Of a DNA stretch of 64,000 nucleotides, positions 15,980 through 24,316 are shown one piece after another. Made by a program: the position numbers and the translations under genes. How positions within the stretch are numbered: the first letter of the stretch is position 1; each line of letters opens with the position of its first letter. The notes below the pieces were generated by a model. The model saw only the letters and a program-made list of their open reading frames with translations, ran no database searches and was not told where the DNA came from. Source of the DNA: Pseudomonas sp. GOM7 (GTDB lineage: Bacteria; Pseudomonadota; Gammaproteobacteria; Pseudomonadales; Pseudomonadaceae); the NCBI RefSeq assembly GCF_026723825.1, contig NZ_CP113519.1, positions 4,402,001 to 4,466,000 of the forward strand. Direction: 5' to 3'.

Positions 15980-17110
15980 TCAGCCCAGTACCTTGTCCAA
16001 CGCCTGCTCCAGGGTCTTCACCGTGCGCTCGATATGGCCCAGCTTGTCCAGCCCGAACAGGCCCAGGCGGAAGGTCTGGAAACCCGCCGGTTCGTCGCAT
16101 TGCAGCGGCACGCCAGCGGCGATCTGCAGGCCGACGGCGGCGAACTTGGCGCCGCTCTTGATCTGCCCATCGTCGGTGTAGCAGACCACCACGCCCGGCG
16201 CCTCGAAGCCCTTGGCGGCAACGCTTTTGAAGCCGCGCGCGGCCAGCAGGGCGCGCACCCGGTCACCCAGTTCCTGCTGTTGCTGGCGCACCTTGGCGAA
16301 GCCGATGGCCTTGGCCTCCAGCATGGCGTCGCGGAAACGCGCCAGGGCATCGCTGGGCATGGTGGCGTGGTAGGCATGGCCGCCCTGCTCGTAGGCCTGC
16401 ATGATCTGCAGCCACTTCTTCAGGTCGCAGGCGAAGCTGGTGCTCTGGGTCGCCTCGACGCGCGCCTGGGCCGCCTCACTGAGCATCACCAGGGCGCAGC
16501 AGGGCGAGGCGCTCCAGCCCTTCTGCGGCGCGCTGATCAGCACGTCGATGCCACAGGCCTGCATGTCCACCCAGAGAGTGCCGGAGGCGATGCAGTCGAG
16601 CACGAACAGGCCGCCGACCGCATGCACCGCATCGCTCACCGCGCGCAGGTAGTCGTCCGGCAGGATCATGCCCGAGGAGGTTTCCACGTGTGGGGCGAAC
16701 ACCACCTGCGGTTTCTCGGCGGCGATGGTGGCCAGCACTTCCTCCAGCGGTGCCGGGGCGAAGGCGGCCTGCGGACCATCGGCGACCGGGCGCGCCTTGA
16801 GAACTATGGACTCGGAAGGAATCCGGCCCATATCGAAGATCTGCGTCCAGCGGTAGCTGAACCAGCCGTTGCGGATCACCAGGCACTTCTGCTCGGTGGC
16901 CAACTGGCGCGCCACCGCCTCCATGCCATAGGTGCCGCTGCCCGGCACCACCGCCACGGCATGGGCGTTGTAGACCTGCTTCAGGGTGGCGGAGATATCG
17001 CGCATCACACCCTGGAACGACTGCGACATATGGTTCAGCGAGCGGTCGGTGTAGACCACCGAATATTCGAGCAGGCCATCGGGATCGATGTCGGGGCAGA
17101 TCTGGGACAT
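15980..17110 (-). CDS. Class V PLP-dependent aminotransferase (alanine-glyoxylate type)
   Basis: 376 residues, fold-type I aminotransferase. Visible are the glycine-rich phosphate site (VVPGSGTYGMEA), the cofactor aspartate in VLDCIASGTLWVD and the Schiff-base lysine in ISAPQKGWSASP. The C-terminal FRLGLFG motif is typical of serine-pyruvate/alanine-glyoxylate enzymes. ATG 17110 (MSQICPDID) is preferred to the upstream frame, which is short, Pro/Leu-rich and reaches towards the divergent flavoprotein promoter. The substrate pair is inferred, not proven. Confidence 0.82.
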   Translation of the reverse strand: MSQICPDIDPDGLLEYSVVYTDRSLNHMSQSFQGVMRDISATLKQVYNAHAVAVVPGSGTYGMEAVARQLATEQKCLVIRNGWFSYRWTQIFDMGRIPSESIVLKARPVADGPQAAFAPAPLEEVLATIAAEKPQVVFAPHVETSSGMILPDDYLRAVSDAVHAVGGLFVLDCIASGTLWVDMQACGIDVLISAPQKGWSASPCCALVMLSEAAQARVEATQSTSFACDLKKWLQIMQAYEQGGHAYHATMPSDALARFRDAMLEAKAIGFAKVRQQQQELGDRVRALLAARGFKSVAAKGFEAPGVVVCYTDDGQIKSGAKFAAVGLQIAAGVPLQCDEPAGFQTFRLGLFGLDKLGHIERTVKTLEQALDKVLG

Positions 17111-17223
17111 AGCGGGCTCCAGCCGAAAAGGTTCGAGCTGAACCTGCCCCAACCCGGGGCAAATGACAAGACCGGGAAGCACTCGGGTAGAATGCGCAGC
17201 CTTTCTCCTGCCTGCTCATCACC

Positions 17224-18456
17224 ATGACTACAGCCGCTCAGCCCAGTGCTCATCAAGTCGCCATCATCGGCGGCGGCCCGGCCGGGCTGATGGCCGCCGA
17301 AGTGCTGGCCCAGGGCGGTGTGCGCGTGGAGCTGTTCGATGCCATGCCCTCGGTGGGGCGCAAGTTCCTGCTGGCCGGTGTCGGCGGCATGAACATCACC
17401 CATTCCGAGCCCAAGGCCGCCTTTGTTGGCCGTTACGGCGAGCGCCAGGCCGAGATCGCGGCGCTGTTGCGCGAGTTCGATGCCGACGCCCTGCGCGCCT
17501 GGATTCATGGCCTGGGCATCGACACCTTCGTCGGCACCTCCGGCCGCGTGTTCCCTACCGACATGAAGGCTGCGCCGCTGCTGCGCGCCTGGCTGCGCCG
17601 TCTGCGCGAGCTGGGCGTGACCATCCATACCCGCAGCCGCTGGCTGGGCTGGAACGCGGACGGCAGCCTGCGTATCGCCGGCACGGACGGCGAACGCGCA
17701 CTGGCCGCCGATGCCTGCCTGCTGGCCCTGGGCGGCGGCAGTTGGGCACGACTGGGCTCCGACGGCGCCTGGGTGCCGCTTTTGCAGGCGCGCGGCATCG
17801 AGGTGGCAGCGCTGAAGCCGAGCAACTGCGGCTTCGAAGTGGCTGACTGGAGTGAATATCTCAGGGAGAAATTCGCCGGGGCGCCGCTGAAGAACGTCGC
17901 TTTGAGCCTGCCCGGCCAGTTGCCTCGCATCGGTGAATTCGTGCTGACCGCAGGCGGCATCGAAGGCAGCCTGGTGTACGCCTTCTCCGCCGATATCCGC
18001 CGCGCCATCGAGGCCGACGGCCTGGCCGTGATCCACCTCGACCTGCTGCCACAGATGCCGCTGGCCAAACTGCAGCAGGCGCTGGGCAAACCGCGCGGCA
18101 AGCATTCCATGGCCAAGCACCTGCACCGCCAGGCTGGGCTGGACGGGGTGAAAGCCGCATTGCTGCGCGAATTGGCCCCCGCCGAAGCTTTCGCCGAGCC
18201 AGCCGCGCTGGCGCCTTGGATCAAGGCGCTGCCGATCACCCTGCTGCGCCCCCGTCCACTGGACGAAGCCATCAGCAGCGCTGGCGGCGTGCCTTTCGCG
18301 GCGCTGGATGACAGCCTGATGCTAAATACCCTGCCCGGCGTGTTCTGCGCAGGGGAAATGCTCGACTGGGAAGCCCCCACCGGCGGCTACCTGCTCACCG
18401 CCTGCTTCGCCAGCGGCCGGGTGGCGGCGCAGGGGGTAATGAAGTGGCTGCGATAG
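17224..18456 (+). CDS. HI0933/BaiN-like NAD(P)/FAD-dependent oxidoreductase
   Basis: 410-residue flavoprotein. The N-terminal dinucleotide motif is IIGGGPAGLMAAEVLAQGG, followed by the family block GRKFLLAGVGGMNITH. A second FAD contact near the C terminus reads LPGVFCAGEMLDWEAPTGGYLL. It fits the HI0933-like family (the TIGR03862-type flavoprotein group common in pseudomonads), whose reaction is not established. It diverges from the aminotransferase. Its last 90 bases and the following spacer are duplicated immediately downstream (18577-18770). Confidence 0.88.
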   Translation: MTTAAQPSAHQVAIIGGGPAGLMAAEVLAQGGVRVELFDAMPSVGRKFLLAGVGGMNITHSEPKAAFVGRYGERQAEIAALLREFDADALRAWIHGLGIDTFVGTSGRVFPTDMKAAPLLRAWLRRLRELGVTIHTRSRWLGWNADGSLRIAGTDGERALAADACLLALGGGSWARLGSDGAWVPLLQARGIEVAALKPSNCGFEVADWSEYLREKFAGAPLKNVALSLPGQLPRIGEFVLTAGGIEGSLVYAFSADIRRAIEADGLAVIHLDLLPQMPLAKLQQALGKPRGKHSMAKHLHRQAGLDGVKAALLRELAPAEAFAEPAALAPWIKALPITLLRPRPLDEAISSAGGVPFAALDDSLMLNTLPGVFCAGEMLDWEAPTGGYLLTACFASGRVAAQGVMKWLR

Positions 18457-18770
18457 CGATCTACACGACGAGCGCTCCTCGGTAGGGTGCGCCGTGCGCA
18501 CCGAAACCACAGGCGGCAACGGGTAACGCGGCGAAGCTGGTGCGCGCAGCGCACCCTACGAACTGGCAGCAGTAGTCTGGGAAGCCCCCACCGGCGGCTA
18601 CCTGCTTACCGCCTGCTTCGCCAGCGGCCGGGTGGCCGCGCAGGGGGTAATGAAGTGGCTGCAATAGCGATCTACACGACGGGGGCTCCTCGGTAGGGTG
18701 CGCCGTGCGCACCGCACAGGCCACACCGGGTAACGCGGCGAAGCCGGTGCGCGCAGCGCACCCTACGAAG
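18366..18770. repeat. Tandem duplication of the flavoprotein 3' end plus spacer (about 211-base period)
   Basis: The segment starting CTGGGAAGCCCCCACCGG at 18366 recurs at 18577, continues through the stop codon and the GTAGGGTGCGCCGTGCGCACC/GCGCACCCTAC palindrome, and ends near 18553 and 18770. Only scattered substitutions separate the copies. The second copy therefore carries a promoterless 28-29 codon remnant of the gene's C terminus. The remainder of the 435-base gap shows no gene. Confidence 0.85.
18577..18667 (+). pseudogene. Duplicated C-terminal fragment of the flavoprotein gene
   Basis: Encodes the same tail as the intact gene (begins WEAPTGGYLLTACFASGRV and ends MKWLQ, with Q replacing R), including a TAG stop. 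It has no start codon or ribosome site of its own. It is a by-product of the 211-base tandem duplication. Confidence 0.75.
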
Positions 18771-18891
18771 GAACCTGGTCGGCAGACACGCGTGGATTTC
18801 ATCCGGGCTACGCTTGAAAAAGCGCTGTGACACGCCACGGCATGCAGCTATGCTCAAATCCAGCGCTTCTTCACACAGGTAATCCCCCACC

Positions 18892-19893
18892 GTGATTCCC
18901 CTGCTGGTCTGCGACGACTCCAATATGGCGCGCAAGCAACTGATCCGCGCGCTGCCGGCCGAGTGGCCGGTCACCCTCAGCCAGGCGAGCAATGGCGAGG
19001 AAGCCCTGGCGCTGATCCGCCAGGGCCAGGGCCAGGTCATGCTGCTCGACCTGACCATGCCGGTGCTGGACGGCTACCAGACCCTGGCCGCGTTGCGTGC
19101 CGAGGGGCTCAATTGCAAGGTGATCGTGGTTTCCGGCGACGTGCAGGACGAAGCCGTGCGCCGCGTGCGCGAGCTGGGTGCGCTGGCCTTCATCAAGAAA
19201 CCGGCCGACCCCGAGATCCTGCGCCAGACCCTGATCGAGCTGGGCCTGTTCAACCCCCAGGGCAGCCCGACGGCACAGGCGCAGATACAGGCCCTGGCCG
19301 AACTCAAAGTCAGCTTCCGCGATGCCCTGCGCGAGGTGACCAACGTGGCCATGGGCCGCGCCGCCGCGCTGCTGGCCAAGGTGCTCGGGGTGTTCGTGCA
19401 GCTTCCCGTGCCGCAGGTGAACATCTTCGAGGTCAGCGAACTGCACATGACCCTGATGGACGCCCAGCGTGGCGAGCGCTTCAGCGCCATCTGCCAGGGC
19501 TTTATCGGCGAAGCCATCGCCGGCGAAGCGCTGCTGCTGTTCCATGACTCGGAAGTGGGCGACATGGCGCACCTGCTGGGCTGGCAACCGAAGGACGAGA
19601 CGCAGACCTCCGAGATGCTGCTGGATCTGGCCAGCATCCTGATCGGTGCCTGCCTGGCCGGCATCGCCGAGCAGCTCGACCTGCGCTTTTCCCAGGGCCA
19701 TCCGCAACTGCTCGGCCAGCATGCCAGCCTCGACCAGCTCATCCAGGTCAACAAGCAACGCTGGCGCAAGACCCTGGCCGTGGAGATCAGCTACAGCCTG
19801 GAGGGCCACGCCATCCATTTCGACCTGCTGCTGTTGTTCACCGAAGATTCGATCAAACGCCTGACCGGCAAGATCGGCTACCTGATGGAGTGA
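18892..19893 (+). CDS. Response regulator receiver fused to a CheC-like phosphatase domain
   Basis: 333 residues. Receiver domain (1-120): acidic pair D8-D9, phospho-acceptor D53 in LLDLTMP, and the conserved lysine in FIKKPAD. After a linker, a CheC/FliY-type domain (about 130-330) contains one intact phosphatase signature, D-A-L-R-E-V-T-N with the downstream proline (PVPQ); the second helix (SEMLLDLAS) lacks the E/N pair. In chemotaxis, CheC dephosphorylates CheY; a receiver-CheC fusion could regulate or dephosphorylate a partner. The start is GTG 18892. The next gene, a PAS protein, follows after 4 bases. No kinase or chemotaxis genes are adjacent. Confidence 0.85.
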   Translation: MIPLLVCDDSNMARKQLIRALPAEWPVTLSQASNGEEALALIRQGQGQVMLLDLTMPVLDGYQTLAALRAEGLNCKVIVVSGDVQDEAVRRVRELGALAFIKKPADPEILRQTLIELGLFNPQGSPTAQAQIQALAELKVSFRDALREVTNVAMGRAAALLAKVLGVFVQLPVPQVNIFEVSELHMTLMDAQRGERFSAICQGFIGEAIAGEALLLFHDSEVGDMAHLLGWQPKDETQTSEMLLDLASILIGACLAGIAEQLDLRFSQGHPQLLGQHASLDQLIQVNKQRWRKTLAVEISYSLEGHAIHFDLLLLFTEDSIKRLTGKIGYLME

Positions 19894-19897
19894 GGCG

Positions 19898-20335
19898 ATG
19901 CCCGCGCAGATCGATATCAAGGAAGTCCACTGGCTGCTGGACATCGTGCAGTGTATCGATGTCGGCGTGGTGGTGCTCGACCGCCAGTACCGCGTCGAGG
20001 TGTGGAATGCCTTCATGGAAAACCATTCCGGGCTGGGGCCGGATCAGGTGCAGGGGCGCTCGCTGTTCGAGCTGTTCCCGGACATCGATCGCCCCTGGCT
20101 GGAACGCAAGGTGGAAAGCGTGGTGCAACTGGGCACCCGCGCCTTCAGCCTGTGGCAGCAACGCCCCTACCTGATGCGCTTCAAGAGCTACCAGCCGATC
20201 ACCGGCCAGGCCGACTTCATGTACCAGAACGTCACCCTGCTGCCGCTGGCCGGCCAGCCGGTGGAGCACGTGTGCCTGGTGATCTACGACATGACCGCCG
20301 TAGCCGTGGCGGCACAGGCGCAATCCACGAATTGA
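19898..20335 (+). CDS. Stand-alone PAS domain protein
   Basis: 145 residues, essentially a single PAS domain: LLDIVQCIDVGVVVLDRQYRVEVWNAFME, cited here only by its start LLDIVQCIDVG and end VEVWNAFME, followed by GRSLFELFPDI and a C-terminal beta-sheet ending CLVIYDMT. No kinase, cyclase or output domain is attached. It starts 4 bases after the receiver-CheC gene and should be cotranslated with it, suggesting that it senses a cofactor, redox state or ligand and acts on that protein or a shared kinase. The ligand is unknown. Confidence 0.82.
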   Translation: MPAQIDIKEVHWLLDIVQCIDVGVVVLDRQYRVEVWNAFMENHSGLGPDQVQGRSLFELFPDIDRPWLERKVESVVQLGTRAFSLWQQRPYLMRFKSYQPITGQADFMYQNVTLLPLAGQPVEHVCLVIYDMTAVAVAAQAQSTN

Positions 20336-20339
20336 GGCC

Positions 20340-20364
20340 GTAGCCCGGATGCCATCCGGGGATG
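20340..20364. repeat. Half REP after the PAS gene
   Basis: GTAGCCCGGATGCCATCCGGGG, a self-complementary half-unit of the CCGGATGCAATCCGGG class, lies directly after the PAS stop codon. It may mark the end of the two-gene transcript. Confidence 0.55.
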
Positions 20365-20403
20365 CGGCAACCAGACCACGACTCTAGAGAAAAAGGAATT
20401 TAC

Positions 20404-20766
20404 ATGCTGCGCAGCGTCGAGCTGAAAACCTTCGTCCCGGCACGGGACTTCAGGCTCAGTCAGGACTTCTACCAGGCGATGGGTTTCAAACGTGGCTGGG
20501 GGGACGAGCAAATGACCCACTTCAGCCACGGCAACCACTGCGCCTTCCTGCTGCAGAATTTCTACGTGAAGGAACAGGCAGAGAACTTCGTCATGCACCT
20601 GCTGGTGGAGCAAGTCGATGCCTGGTGGGAAGGCATTCAGGCGGCGCGCCTCGACCAGCGTTTCGGTACGCGCCTGATAGCGCCGCAGGATCAGCCCTGG
20701 GGCATGCGCGAGTTCATGGTGTTAGACCCCAGCGGCGTGCTTTGGCGAATCGCTCAAGACGCCTGA
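20404..20766 (+). CDS. VOC (glyoxalase/bleomycin resistance) superfamily protein
   Basis: 120 residues with a single VOC fold unit: FVPARDFRLSQDFYQAMGF at the start and GMREFMVLDPSGVLWRI at the end, giving the typical glutamate/histidine-type metal positions. The substrate is unknown. ATG 20404 is selected because AAAAGGAA precedes it; the longer frame from 20362 crosses the REP tail. The gene converges on the phosphodiesterase gene with 10 bases between the stops. Confidence 0.8.
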   Translation: MLRSVELKTFVPARDFRLSQDFYQAMGFKRGWGDEQMTHFSHGNHCAFLLQNFYVKEQAENFVMHLLVEQVDAWWEGIQAARLDQRFGTRLIAPQDQPWGMREFMVLDPSGVLWRIAQDA

Positions 20767-20776
20767 GCCCTCCCCC

Positions 20777-21637
20777 TCAATCGATCAGGCCATTGCCGTC
20801 ATAGAACGGATAGGGCCCGGGGTACTGGCCCAGCACGGCCGTGTGGGTCACCAGGCCATGCTCGGCCTGCCAGTGGTGCAGCAGGTAACCGGGCGGCTCC
20901 AGATTGAAATGCGCCGGCGCATCGGATCGCAGATCCAGCACGATCTGATGGGACACGCCCGGGCATACGCAGCACAGGCTGCCGGCGAAGCGCCGCTGCA
21001 TCGGACGATGCAGGTGCCCGCAGAGCAGACGCTCCACCTGCGCATGCCCGGCGATGACCGCCTGCAGGGCCGCCGCGTTGAGGAATGGTTCGCGATCCAT
21101 ATGGCCGATGCCACTGACGAACGGCGGGTGATGCAGGATCAGCACCGTGGGCGTGTGCGGGCGCGCCGCGAGCTGCGCATCCAGCCAGCGCAACTGGCCG
21201 TCCTCCAGTTGCCCGCCATGGCGCCCCGGCGCCGTGCTGTCCAGGCCGATCAGGCGCAGCGGATGCGTCTCGACCACCCAGTCCAGCGGTGCCTGCGGCG
21301 ATGACGGCAGGTAGTCGTGGTCGGCGAATGCCGCCAGCAGGTGGGCGCGCTCATCGTGGTTGCCGGGCACCAGGTAATAGGGCATGTGCAGGCGCTCCAG
21401 CTCGGGGCGCAGCACGGCGTACTCCTCGGGCTGGCCGAAGTCCACCAGATCGCCGCTGACCACCACGATATCCGGGCGCGGCTGGCTGGCATTCAGTTGC
21501 TCGACGGCCCGGCGCAACGCCGCCAGGGTGTCGACCACGCCATAGCTGAGCTTGCCGTGGGCCTTGAGGTGCAGGTCGCTGATCTGCGCGATGAGAAAGG
21601 ACGAGCCAGCTGCCTGGCAGGTGATGGCATCAGGCAT
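20777..21637 (-). CDS. GpdQ/Icc-like metallophosphodiesterase
   Basis: 286-residue class III phosphodiesterase, the last gene of the LacI/ABC operon. Dinuclear metal ligands follow the calcineurin-like pattern: D21-x-H23 (ISDLHLK), D63 (VVSGDLVDFG), N93-H94-D95 (PGNHDER), then ILHHPPF and CGHLHRP. The C-terminal block with a conserved L-H and GPYPFYD tail resembles, from memory, the glycerophosphodiesterase GpdQ of Enterobacter more than CpdA, though both are one superfamily. It overlaps the ATPase gene by 8 bases. Linked to an importer, it probably hydrolyses the imported phosphodiester. It lacks a signal peptide, so hydrolysis would be cytoplasmic. Confidence 0.85.
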   Translation of the reverse strand: MPDAITCQAAGSSFLIAQISDLHLKAHGKLSYGVVDTLAALRRAVEQLNASQPRPDIVVVSGDLVDFGQPEEYAVLRPELERLHMPYYLVPGNHDERAHLLAAFADHDYLPSSPQAPLDWVVETHPLRLIGLDSTAPGRHGGQLEDGQLRWLDAQLAARPHTPTVLILHHPPFVSGIGHMDREPFLNAAALQAVIAGHAQVERLLCGHLHRPMQRRFAGSLCCVCPGVSHQIVLDLRSDAPAHFNLEPPGYLLHHWQAEHGLVTHTAVLGQYPGPYPFYDGNGLID

Positions 21638-22661
21638 GGAGGCTGAACACCCGTTGCGGCTCGATGGCCAGGTTGATCAACTCGCCCGGGGCGAGCAAGC
21701 GCTCGTCGGCGCTGTCCACCGTCAGCGGCTGGGCGCCGCCCACATCCACCAGCAAGCGGCTCTGCGCGCCCTGGAAGAACTGCCCGAGCAAGCGCCCGCG
21801 CATGTGGCCTGGCTCGCAGGTGACCCGCAGGTGCTCGGGGCGACAGTACAGGGTGCTGGGCAGCTCGCTGCCCGTCCAGGGCAGTTCGCCGCCGCTGACC
21901 TGCACGCCGTTGGCCGTGCGCCCCAGCACGACGAAGGTGTTGAGGGTGCCGACGAAGCTGGCCACGAAGCGGTTGGCCGGCTGCTGATAGAGCGCACGCG
22001 GCGTGGCCAACTGGGCAATGCGGCCATGCTGCATGACCAGAATGCGATCGCCCAGGGCCATGGCCTCGTCCTGGTCATGGGTAACGAACACGGCGGTCAT
22101 CCCCAGCTCACGCAGGATCTGCCCCAGCTCGGCGCGCAGGTGCTCACGCAGTTGCGCGTCCAGGGCCGCCAGCGGTTCGTCGAGCAGCAACACCCGTGGC
22201 CGGGGAGCCAGGGCCCGCGCCAGGGCCACGCGCTGGCGCTGGCCACCGGACAGTTCATGGATGGCGCGCCGGCCATGGCCCTGCAGGCCGACCAGCTCCA
22301 GCAGCTCTGCACAGCGCCGCTCGCGCTCGGCGCGCTCCACCTTGCGTACCTTGAGGCCATAGGCGATGTTGCCGGCCACGTCGAGGTTGGGGAACAGCGC
22401 GTAGTTCTGGAACACCATGCCCACGTCACGGCGCTCGATGGGCAGCGCCGTGACATCGCGCCCGGCGAACAGCACCTGGCCCGCATTCGGTCGCTCCAGC
22501 CCGGCGATCAGGCGCAGCGTGGTGGTCTTGCCACAGCCGGACGGGCCGAGAATGGCCAGGGTCTCGCCGGCCTGGATGTCCAGCGAAAGGTCATCCACGG
22601 CGACGGTGCCATCGGCGAACGCCTTGCGGCAATGGTGCAGGCGAATCGAGGTTGCGCTCAT
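21630..22661 (-). CDS. ABC transporter ATP-binding protein (spermidine/iron/phosphonate-type, CUT/MOI-like)
   Basis: 343 residues. Walker A GPSGCGKTT (39-47), Q-loop VFQNYALFPNL, signature LSGGQRQRVALARA, Walker B VLLLDEPLAALD, then a C-terminal TOBE-like regulatory domain of about 110 residues. This is the layout of PotA/FbpC/PhnT-like ATPases. ATGA overlaps link it to the permease upstream and an 8-base overlap links it to the phosphodiesterase downstream. Confidence 0.9.
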   Translation of the reverse strand: MSATSIRLHHCRKAFADGTVAVDDLSLDIQAGETLAILGPSGCGKTTTLRLIAGLERPNAGQVLFAGRDVTALPIERRDVGMVFQNYALFPNLDVAGNIAYGLKVRKVERAERERRCAELLELVGLQGHGRRAIHELSGGQRQRVALARALAPRPRVLLLDEPLAALDAQLREHLRAELGQILRELGMTAVFVTHDQDEAMALGDRILVMQHGRIAQLATPRALYQQPANRFVASFVGTLNTFVVLGRTANGVQVSGGELPWTGSELPSTLYCRPEHLRVTCEPGHMRGRLLGQFFQGAQSRLLVDVGGAQPLTVDSADERLLAPGELINLAIEPQRVFSLHA

Positions 22662-23452
22662 CGTTGGTCTCCACGGGCCAGCCGCGCGCTGATGGCCTGC
22701 AAGGCAATCAGCAGCGGCACGATCATCAACAGGAACAGCAGGGTGTAGGCGCTGGCCACCTCCAGCCGCGCCGAGGCGTAGCTGTCGGCCAGGCCCACCG
22801 GCAGGGTCTTGGTCAGCGGCGTATGCAGCATCCAGGTCAGGTTGAATTCACCCAGCGACAGGGTGACCACCATCAGCACCCCGGCGAGAATGCCGGCGCG
22901 GCAGTTGGGCACCACCACGCTGAAGAAGCGCCGCAACGGCCCGGCGCCGAGGCTGGCGGCGGCCTCCTCCAGCACAGGCAACTGCTGGCGCTGCATCACC
23001 GCCATCACCGGGCGCACCAGAAACGGCAAGGTGAACAGCACATGCCCCACCAGGATGAACAGCCAACTGCCGCGAAAGCCGCCGAGGTGGCCGTAGGTGA
23101 GCAGCAGCGCCAGGGCGCTGGCCAGGCCGGGCATGGCCACCGGCAGCACCATCAGTTCCTCGAAGGCGCGGCTGAAGCGGTTGCTCATCCGCACCAGGGC
23201 GTAAGCCGCCGGCACGCCGATCATGCAGACGCACAGGGCGCAGGCCAGCGCCAGTTGCAGCGACAGCCACACCGTCGGCGAGTAGGCCTGCCACACCTGT
23301 TGCAGCCAGGCCAGGGTCAGGCCGCTGGACAGCCCCTGGAAATAGTTGCGGGTCAGCCCGGCGAGCAGCGACAGCAACACCGGCACCAGCATGAAGGCGC
23401 AGACCAGGCAGGTGAACGCCAGTTGCGCGGCGAACAGGCGCGAGCGCTTCAT
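22658..23452 (-). CDS. ABC transporter permease 2 (BPD type I)
   Basis: 264 residues with six hydrophobic segments. The cytoplasmic coupling motif EEAAASLGAGPLRRFFSVVVP is recognisable (cited up to LGAGPLRRF). ATG 23452 overlaps the TGA of the upstream permease (ATGA), so I use it instead of the longer open frame to 23722, which lies wholly inside the neighbour. It forms the heterodimeric channel with the product of 23449-24315. Confidence 0.9.
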   Translation of the reverse strand: MKRSRLFAAQLAFTCLVCAFMLVPVLLSLLAGLTRNYFQGLSSGLTLAWLQQVWQAYSPTVWLSLQLALACALCVCMIGVPAAYALVRMSNRFSRAFEELMVLPVAMPGLASALALLLTYGHLGGFRGSWLFILVGHVLFTLPFLVRPVMAVMQRQQLPVLEEAAASLGAGPLRRFFSVVVPNCRAGILAGVLMVVTLSLGEFNLTWMLHTPLTKTLPVGLADSYASARLEVASAYTLLFLLMIVPLLIALQAISARLARGDQR

Positions 23453-24315
23453 AGCAGGCCTCCGGATCGCCTGACCCATTTGCGCACCAGCAACAGCACG
23501 GCCCAGGTCAGCGCGCCGAGGATCACCGACAGCGCGGCGGCCACGGCGAAGTTGGCGTAGTTGGTGAACACGTTGTAGATCGCCACCGGCGTGACGTTCA
23601 GCCGCGTGCCCAGGGTGAAGGCGGTGCCGAACGCCCCCATGGCCGTGGCGAAGCAGATGGCGCCACAGGACACCAGCGCGGGCGTCAGCCCCGGCACCAG
23701 CACGTCCCAGGTCACCCGCCAATGGCCTGCGCCGAGGGAATGCGCGGCCTCCTCCAGGCTGACGTCCAGGCTTTCGCTGGCCGCCATCACGGTGAGGATC
23801 ACTCGGGGAATGGAAAAATACAGGTAGCCGAGAAACAGCCCGGCCAGCGAGTAGGCGAAGACCCAGCGCTCGCCGGTCAGGCTCAGCCCCAGGCTGGCGA
23901 ACAGGCCCTGGCGCCCGGCCAGGAGGATCACCAGAAAACCCACCACCACGCCGGGAAAGGCCAGCGGAAAGGTCAGCAGGGCAACCAGTGCCGAGCGCCC
24001 GAGGAAACGCTGGCGGGCGAGGAACACCCCACTGATGCTGCCCACCAGCAGCGCGGCCAGGGTCACCAAGACCGCCAGCAGGCAGGTCTGCGCCAGCCCG
24101 CTCAGGTACTGGGCACTGCTCAGTACCTGCCAGTAGCCGCTACCCGCCTCGCCCCGGCGCTCGCCACCGAGCAAAACCAGATGGGCCAGCGGCAGCAGCC
24201 AGAAGGCCAGCAACACCGCGACAGCCGGCAGCAAGGCGATGGCGGCGCCGGGTCGCCAACGCCACGCCGGGTGGCGGGCGATCGGAGCGGCGGCGGCGCG
24301 CAACGTGCTGCTCAT
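23449..24315 (-). CDS. ABC transporter permease 1 (BPD type I)
   Basis: 288 residues with about six transmembrane segments after a charged N terminus. The EAA-like coupling loop reads EEAAHSLGAGHWRVTWD. It is homologous in layout to PotB/PhnU-type permeases that pair with solute-binding proteins for iron, polyamines or organophosphonates. It starts one base after the binding-protein stop and overlaps permease 2 by 4 bases. Confidence 0.9.
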   Translation of the reverse strand: MSSTLRAAAAPIARHPAWRWRPGAAIALLPAVAVLLAFWLLPLAHLVLLGGERRGEAGSGYWQVLSSAQYLSGLAQTCLLAVLVTLAALLVGSISGVFLARQRFLGRSALVALLTFPLAFPGVVVGFLVILLAGRQGLFASLGLSLTGERWVFAYSLAGLFLGYLYFSIPRVILTVMAASESLDVSLEEAAHSLGAGHWRVTWDVLVPGLTPALVSCGAICFATAMGAFGTAFTLGTRLNVTPVAIYNVFTNYANFAVAAALSVILGALTWAVLLLVRKWVRRSGGLL

Positions 24316-24316
24316 C

